A DNA stretch of 64,000 nucleotides, taken from contig OZ024862.1 of the NCBI GenBank assembly GCA_964017155.1, positions 41,809,675 to 41,873,674 on the forward strand, written 5' to 3'. Shown one piece after another: positions 57,086 to 64,000 of the stretch; the stretch's first letter is position 1, and each line of letters opens with the position of its first letter. Both the position numbers and the translations under genes were made by a program. The notes beneath the pieces were generated by a model, which was given only the letters and a program-made list of their open reading frames with translations, ran no database searches and had not been told where the DNA came from. Source of the stretch: Oasisia sp. SBJ-2009 (Eukaryota; Annelida; Polychaeta; Sabellida; Siboglinidae).

Positions 57086-57660
57086 CTGAAATAATGAATA
57101 ATAACATTGAAACAAACAGTCAAATAATTTGTTTATAAATGGAACTAGATTTGCAATGGTCCCGGTTGGTTGAATTGAAATATGAAAATTGATTTAAATG
57201 TTTTTTTTTTGTAACAACCTTTGACTGGTGGATGTGGAGAATATACGAAATGTCAGGGTTGATTTCATTCCTTTTTTTTCGCATACGTTTGTATATGGTA
57301 GATAAAACGTAGTTTGTATGTTAACATAACTGTAGGTATACAATTGCCATGGAGCAGGCAAGCCATGGATTGTAACCAACATAATTAAACATTTATTGGG
57401 GTACCTGTAATTTACATGGCAGTTATCATAATTTGAGAAAGTTGTGATTTTAATTTACCACAAATGCATTGCCAAACCAAGCATTTCACAAAGGCATTTA
57501 CCATGCCTTTGTGAAATGTGGTCAGACTCAAGTCTCCGACATTTCAGTGCTTCTACACTTTTGTTCAGTCCACATTGCTCCAGTTCACTCAGATGTATAA
57601 ATTAGTATCAGGCAGTGGTAATAGTGTCTTAATAAGTGTCGTTTATGGGGCTATTGTAAG
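57086..57660. other. Upstream region of the NLR-like gene; promoter not located
   Basis: The acceptor at 57086 implies a 5' UTR exon further up. I see no convincing TATA box or first exon here, only the hairpin at 57483. Confidence 0.4.
57483..57520. repeat. Hairpin with 16-bp perfect stem
   Basis: CATTTCACAAAGGCAT and ATGCCTTTGTGAAATG are separated by a few bases, about 400 bases upstream of the gene's first known exon. Confidence 0.8.
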
Positions 57661-57875
57661 ACTATTGGTGGCTGGCTAGTGCCAGGGTCACCTTGTAATG
57701 CTATTGATGGTTGGCTAATGCTAGGATCACCTTGTAATGCTATCGGTGGTTTGCTAGTGCTAGGATCACCTTGTAATGCTATTGGTGGCTGGCTAATGCT
57801 AGGGTCACCTTGTAATGCTATTGGTGGCTGGCTAGTGCTACGGTCACCTTGTAAGACTATTGATGGCTTGCTTGC
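57660..57875. repeat. 39-bp minisatellite, about 5.5 copies
   Basis: The unit GGCTGGCTAGTGCTAGGGTCACCTTGTAATGCTATTGGT recurs with scattered substitutions. It lies upstream of the NLR-like gene. The open frame through it is a by-product of the 39-bp period. Confidence 0.9.
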
Positions 57876-57936
57876 ACTACTTCGTTATATACACCCCACA
57901 TACATATATACATGAACCTTATGACGGTTACGCTAC

Positions 57937-57937
<1 letters not shown>

Positions 57938-58002
<65 letters not shown>

Positions 58003-58027
58003 TAACAATAACAATAACAATAACAAT

Positions 58028-58058
<31 letters not shown>

Positions 58059-58138
58059 CCAACAACAACAACAACAACAACAACAATAATAACAATAACA
58101 ATAACAATAACAATAACAATAATAATAATAATAATAAT
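57938..58138. repeat. Trinucleotide/hexanucleotide array (TAA, CAATAA, CAA)
   Basis: TAA runs grade into ACAATA, then ACA runs and back, a nearly symmetric compound microsatellite of 200 bp. Confidence 0.95.
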
Positions 58139-58267
58139 GACTGTATTGAGCAATCATTAAGTGGAAATACATTTTGCACTTTGGAGGTTGCATAAAAACA
58201 CAATATTTAAGTCACGTATTAATGCATATATACAGTAAAATCAAGCATGTAAATATGTAAGCGGTAG

Positions 58268-58390
<123 letters not shown>

Positions 58391-58419
58391 ATATATTTAA
58401 GATAAGATAGCTTTATTGC

Positions 58420-61080
58420 CATGTGTTCACATTGTAGTTTCAATCAAACATTGGAATGTGTAATGATATTAGTCGTCGTTACTAGTACATTCCCATGACA
58501 ATGCATTCACATGCACCAAGCGATGATGATAAAATATACTACTACTTTAAATTAAATAAATAAATAAGAACAATCACATAAAAAGGTCCGAATAAAACAA
58601 ATTTCTTTATAACATCGATAAATAATTGTTACGATCTAGTAGAAATATATTAGCTTAAAATGTAAAATATGCAATAAAATAATATATAATAATTTTTTAT
58701 AAAATATACAAACTAAAAATTCACCGGAAAATGGAATATGTGTTTGCTGCGGGTGGGAGAAAAATCACTTACGTTTTAACAGGGCTTGAACGGCTAAGGT
58801 GAAAAGCTAGTACTAAAGCGGTTGGTCCTGGTTTTGATGGACCTGAATCAGCGACTAGATGGAAGAGATTCAAATAGGTCATGGGCAGGATGGGATTAGT
58901 CTTGAGAGATGAGAGTGGCTATTCCTAACAGGCGCTGCTGATCAGTATTTCAAGACTGGGAAGGTCTCTGCCGATGATTCGGGAAGCAGTTTTCACAACT
59001 CTGTTTAATTTGAGCGTTTCCTTCTGTGTAATCGACCCAAATCATACTGTGATAGAAAATGTCAGAACACTCTCGATTACAGTTCTGTAGAAGATTAGCA
59101 TGACATGTGTGGTCAAACCAAACGATCTTAACCTTCTTAAAAAGTACAGCTCCTGCTGGGCCTTTTTGACAATATTAACAACATTTAGCTCCCATTAAAG
59201 ATTACTGGAGATTGTAGAACCGAGAAATATCCAATGTTGGACGATTTCAACTGTCCTGCCATCGATCACAAGAGGCGAGGGCGGAGAAGATTTCTTTCTC
59301 CTAAAATCCACAATAATTTCTTTCGTTTTATTTACATTAAGTTCCAGATTGTTATCGTTGCACCAACTGATGAGTTTGTTTACTTGGTCCCAATATTCAG
59401 GTTCATCAGAATTTTTTATTACCCTATCACTGTAGTGTCATCGGAAAATTTCAGTATTTTAGTACGTACGTGACAAGAAAAAAACCATGTGTAAAAAGAG
59501 AATATAGCATTGGAAGCAGAACACTGATGTAACTGATGATGATAAGTTGTCGCCCATTTTTACAACCTGCGGCCTATTTAAAGAAAATCGAGGATCCACA
59601 GACATATGGATTGAGGAACACCGAGACTCTGTATCTTATCAAAAAGTGTTGATGGGATAATTGTGTTAAAAGCAGAGCTAAAATCAACAAAAAGGATCCT
59701 AGCGTAAGTATTTGGGCTGCCGAGATGTTGAAGAACGTAAAACAATCCTAGAGCGACAGCGTCGTCAACAGATCTATTGTTGCGATATGCAAATTGAAAT
59801 TGGTCAAGCAATGGATCGATAATTGATTTCAGAAATTGCAGGACCAAGTGCTCGAATATCTTCCCCTGACAGCTGGTCGGCACACAGTTTAAGTAAACTA
59901 GGAGAGATGTTGTCCGGACCGGCAGCCTTTCTGCTATTTAGACGTTGAAACATGCGTCTAACAACATATTCGTCAACTGTGGAAGGAGGGAGGGTTGAAG
60001 AGGGAGTGATAGAGGAAGGAGGAGTAGTGTTCAGTTTATCAAACCGGCTATAAAAGTCATTCAATCTGTCAGGAAGATTAGTGTCGGTACCGTTGTGTTC
60101 TTGGGAGACGCCTTGTAGTTGGTTATGGCCGTCAGACCCTCCAAATGTCTTGCCCTTCTTGGCGGCCTTTTCCGCTGCATATTTCGCTTTCTTGTATTGG
60201 ACTTTGTCATTGTGTTTGTACGCATTTTGTTTCGCCTGTAGCTTGTGTTTGATATACGTATTGAACCACGGTTGGTCGTTGGGGTAGCTTGTTATTGTTT
60301 TCGTTGGAATACAGAAGCTGATTTAATCGCTGACTGTCTCTGTGTATTCGGGAATGTCGGTTGCGGCTTCTTTGAACACTCACCAATCGGTGCATTCAAA
60401 ACAGCCGCGAAGTGTCTCCATTGCATTCACTCACCACTGTTTCACAATTTTCACGGTTGGCTTAACACACTCCAATTGCTGTTTGTAATTCGGCACTAGG
60501 TAAACCATGGCGTGTTCCGAGCGGCTGATTGGTGCGCGAGGGATGGAACGGTACGCACCCTTGATGGTTGTATAACAATGGTCAAGGGTTCTACCATCCC
60601 TAGTTGCACGTGTCACCTGCTGTATGAACTTCGGCCTCTCTTTGTTCGGATTGGCTTTACTGAAATCACCCGTCACAATAACAAACGAGTCTGGTTGAGA
60701 ATGTTCATCCCGCGTGACGATGTCAGACAGTTGAATCACGGCGGCATCTGTGTTAGCTTGGGGTGGTATATACACGGCAGTCAGAATTATGCTGAAAAAC
60801 TCCCGGGGCAAGTAGAAAGGCCGACAGACAATTGTGAGAGTTTCTATGTCAACAGAGCACGTTTTTGACAAAAATCTTGACATCGGTAGCCCAGCGATCA
60901 TTTACTAGGATGCAAACACCCCCTCCGCGAGCTTGGCTGGTCTTTGACCCAGTTTTAACCGGGTAAAACAATGTCATTAAAACGAGAGTTTGGTTGCATG
61001 TCACTCACTCATGGTATCCCTGATGTGCAGCAGAACGTCTCGATCGTATTGGTACACGCACACACGGTGTCCTTCCGACC
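58420..61080 (-). mobile_element. Degenerate CR1/Rex1-like LINE
   Basis: Read on the minus strand, endonuclease blocks come first (60900-60431: AVYIPPQAN, VTGDFSKANP, TLDHCYTT). Then come RT blocks (60064-59578: SRKAAGPDNISP, FQFAYRNNRSVDDA, ILFVDFSSAFNTI) and thumb/C-terminal blocks in broken frames (59420-58740, including VNKTKEIIVDFR and FLGSTIS). The 3' region around 58420 has the GATAAGATAGCTTTATTG-type end seen in this group. Stops and frameshifts make it non-functional. It lies upstream of the NLR-like gene. Confidence 0.82.
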
Positions 61081-61082
61081 AG

Positions 61083-61084
61083 GA

Positions 61085-61178
<94 letters not shown>

Positions 61179-61262
61179 GAATACGAATACGAATACATTT
61201 ATTTCAGGTAAAAACCCATATACAATTGGTACATACATTAAAACATCTAAATAGCCTGTTAA

Positions 61263-61353
<91 letters not shown>
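61083..61353. repeat. Two (TA)n arrays flanking a LINE-tail fragment
   Basis: Pure TA at 61097-61176 and 61267-61353 with GAATAC units and TTTATTTCAGG sequence between them. Confidence 0.96.
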
Positions 61354-61357
<4 letters not shown>

Positions 61358-61439
61358 ATATATATGTAATATATTGGAATAAATAAATATGCTAAAATAA
61401 TATGACAATATTATAATAAGATTAATTAATTAATTAATT

Positions 61440-61960
61440 AAGATTATAAAACAACATTGCATTGGCAGCGGTAGAGACTGTGATAGATCAACGTTTATTT
61501 TTGCGGCTGATTCAGATACTACTTGATGGACGATGGAATGAAGGATTTAACGGCTCGCTGGGTATTTATAGTTGGCATTCTGTACCTCCTTCCAGATGGG
61601 AGAAGGTCGTAATGGTCGTGTAAGAAGTGGGTGGGGTCAGATAAGATTTTGGTTGCCATTTGCAGTGTGTTCTTGCAAGAAATGGTGTATATTATGTTTA
61701 GTTTTTCTTTGTTTTTGACTGAGAGATTTCTCCACCATCAAACAAGACCTAACTTCATAACACTTTTTACAAAAATCGTGGAATACAAATAAAATGTTTC
61801 TGTTTATGTGCAAGGCATTGAGTTTTGTTTGACATCGATTGTTGTACCCAGATATTTATAGGAATGCACAATTTCTATGTGTTGCCCATTGGTGTTGACA
61901 GGGGTGGGGTGATGTACACCTGATCGGAAGTCTCAGTGACAGTTAGGTATGCAAGAAATG
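61440..61960 (-). mobile_element. Second CR1/Rex1-like LINE 3' fragment
   Basis: The minus strand encodes LPSGRRYRMP followed by RAVKSFIPSSI, the conserved C-terminal end of CR1/Rex1-type reverse transcriptases, with stops. Only the last part of the element is recognisable. Confidence 0.65.
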
Positions 61961-62016
61961 AAAATCGTTCGCCAGTCAGGATGGGTTGACCAGCCGCCAA
62001 CGGAAATTTGAACTAT

Positions 62017-62110
62017 GGACATCGGGCGGTTGCAGAGTTTAGTAAATTCAGTGTACATGAGACTGGCGAGAAACAACGACTTCAGTTTAAGATGCCTGCA
62101 TCACCTCAGT
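62017..62110 (+). repeat. Dispersed ~95-bp repeat, copy 1
   Basis: GACATCGGGCGGTTGCAGAG through CCTGCATCACCTCAGTG is repeated at 63116-63210 at roughly 93% identity. Both copies keep an open frame (GRLQSL...VYMRLAR). Confidence 0.85.
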
Positions 62111-62152
62111 GACAGTGGCGTAGCTAGGATTTTGCATTGGAGTGGTGCCATG

Positions 62153-62322
<170 letters not shown>

Positions 62323-63115
62323 TATAATTCAAACCCAACTCGCTTAAAATGAATGCCGACATGACAACCAAGTTCACTGATTAATGTAGCCTGCATTTCA
62401 GCAAAATCATTCACAGAAGGCGTCAAAGTTAACAAGTAAGAGAGAAACGACATAGTATAAAAGAGATACGAACCCATACATAATATCAGTCTATAGTCGG
62501 CCACCACTCACCTCACGCTACTCTCCCAAACTTACTGACAAAGACCATGACAAATACCAACATGCACTCACTTACCCTGATGAAACAATAATTAAACATT
62601 CCAACTTTAACATAGACGATTTGGCGTTGGCATTCAACCAGTAACTTCACAAAATGTAACGTTGCGTATTACAGTTTATAAATTCACCATAGGAAGTAAC
62701 ACTTTCCCAGTGCAAAATCCACTTGATTAATTGCTTTGGTTACAACGATGATTACAGCCGTGTGTAGCGAGGCAGATGACCGAAATTGCGATGGGGGATT
62801 GCATTAAAATTAAACCTAGAAAGAGTGGGAGAAGAATGGAAAGAATGATAGATAGAAAGAATAGGAGATTGCTGACAGAGAACATAGTAACAGAAAAGTG
62901 AGAAGAAAAAAGACAATGAAAAAGTAAAAATCATGGTCAACTCACCCTTGACGACAGTGATGTCAACAAAATAATAACAGCAAAATGCAATTTGACCCTA
63001 GTCTAGTAACCGGACAATTATTATTTTAAATGTTTAATAGCCGTAATAACAATCATGCACATTGAGTATAATTACATTTTCATTGCTCTGTCAAGTCTTA
63101 TGTTGTAGCTAGTGA

Positions 63116-63210
63116 CATCGGGCGGCTGCAGAGTTTAGCAAATAGAGTGTACATGAGACTGGCGAGAAAGAACGGCTTCAGTTTAAGATGCCTGCATCAC
63201 CTCAGTGGGT
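63116..63210 (+). repeat. Dispersed ~95-bp repeat, copy 2
   Basis: Direct copy of 62017-62110. Neighbouring sequence 62330-63115 and 63210-63600 shows nothing else I can identify. Confidence 0.85.
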
Positions 63211-63611
63211 GGATTGTCTCAGTTTACAAGTTAAAAAAAACACTAAAAATTATTTACCTCCGCTACGTACAATGTAGAATAAAACGGAAGGGTATGAATA
63301 ATTTGACAGTATTTTGAAAAACAAATAACTGGTTTGCGATTCGAATTGGCACCTTACGTTTAACTCGTGCCAAAAAGAAGGTGGAATTAGAACCATTCTG
63401 CAGCTGCTCCTGTGCTCGCTGAATGCGATGAGGAGGTACTTCTCAAAGCCCAGTAAATACGGTGTTGCTAGGTTGACTAAAATGTATATTATAGATTTAT
63501 CCCGCCTAAACAGAGGAGTCTGCATTTTACTAAGATCACTGTTCATTGGTTCAACCTGCGATTCATAGCTACATGAGTCTTTATTGGTTGGAAAGTTTAC
63601 GCGTACAGATT

Positions 63612-63809
63612 TTCGCGTTCTTGTTGGCTGTAACGTTTGCGCGCAAACGTCAACTGCCACTGATGTTTGCGCGTCAAGCTTGCCGCGTTAAGGCACGAAC
63701 GGCCACCTATACGCGTTCTTGTTGGCTGTAACGTTTGCGCGTAAACGTCAACTGCCACTGATGTTTACGGGTCAAGCTTGCCGCGTTATGTCCAGAACGG
63801 CCACCCATA
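63612..63809. repeat. 98-bp tandem duplication
   Basis: CGCGTTCTTGTTGGCTGTAA starts two consecutive 98-bp units with a few substitutions. Each contains GTTTGCGCG(C/T)AAAC and GTCAAGCTTGCCGCGTTA. Confidence 0.9.
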
Positions 63810-64000
63810 TGCGTCAAAGTTCGTTACACGTAACCCAGTTTTGCGTTGCTATTGACCAATCAGGTGAGCGTCTGTGTGGTGTAAAGGGGTTTCTAGGTCG
63901 TCGCTTCTAGGTCGTCGTCGCTTCAGTGATAGGAGTAGCGCTTGATACCAAACACCCACAGACAATCAATGTCAGATATATGAGCTCCCACAAGATTACG

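Noticed and set aside
57857..58203. Poly-Asn, poly-Ile and poly-Leu frames
   Set aside because: They are translations of the TAA/CAA compound microsatellite.

Overview
The window is animal nuclear DNA, most likely from a marine invertebrate with a repeat-rich genome. The evidence is spliced genes with GT-AG introns, long pure microsatellites, several non-LTR retrotransposon lineages, a Penelope-like element, a tRNA-derived SINE and terminal-inverted-repeat elements. The species cannot be fixed from sequence alone.

The main content is one large minus-strand gene occupying about 13.3-57.1 kb. Following splice signals and reading phase by eye, 18 coding exons join without a frame conflict into a predicted protein of about 1,725 residues. 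In order it has: an N-terminal MGNIQTS segment that fits an N-myristoylation signal; a Trp-rich hydrophobic/amphipathic stretch; about 32 copies of an 18-residue Pro/Gln/Ser/Thr repeat encoded by a 54-bp minisatellite; a four-cysteine CXorf38/DZIP3-like region ending in a HEPN-type R-x4-H motif; short coiled-coil exons, one of them duplicated; a NACHT ATPase; and a run of phase-2 leucine-rich-repeat exons up to a stop codon. This is an NLR-type architecture with a putative RNase module and a membrane-targeting stalk. It is the most interesting object here.

The introns are packed with mobile DNA. They hold a coding-intact LINE flanked by a 14-bp direct repeat (15.9-19.5 kb), LINE fragments at 20.2-20.9, 21.9-22.2, 22.9-23.8, 25.5-25.7, 32.3-32.5, 37.0-38.6, 40.4-43.0 and 44.5-44.9 kb, a dead LINE with its flanking repeat (49.6-53.0 kb), a Penelope-like relic (47.6-49.5 kb) and a SINE (46.0 kb). 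A 4.1-kb element with ~0.9-kb inverted terminal repeats (32.66-36.74 kb) carries its own small spliced gene encoding a C2HC finger protein.

Downstream of the gene (0-13.3 kb) I see no intact host gene, only diverged copies of the same long-terminal-repeat family (2.07 and 9.5 kb), two inverted copies of a THAP-remnant element (2.8-3.7 and 12.2-13.1 kb), a second THAP remnant (11.2 kb), a LINE tail and a palindromic MITE (8.0 kb). Upstream (57.1-64 kb) lie a 39-bp minisatellite, a degenerate CR1/Rex1-like LINE, several AT and GT arrays and short dispersed duplications.

All gene models are read by eye without transcript data, so exons may be missing or extra, and the 5' untranslated exon and promoter were not located.
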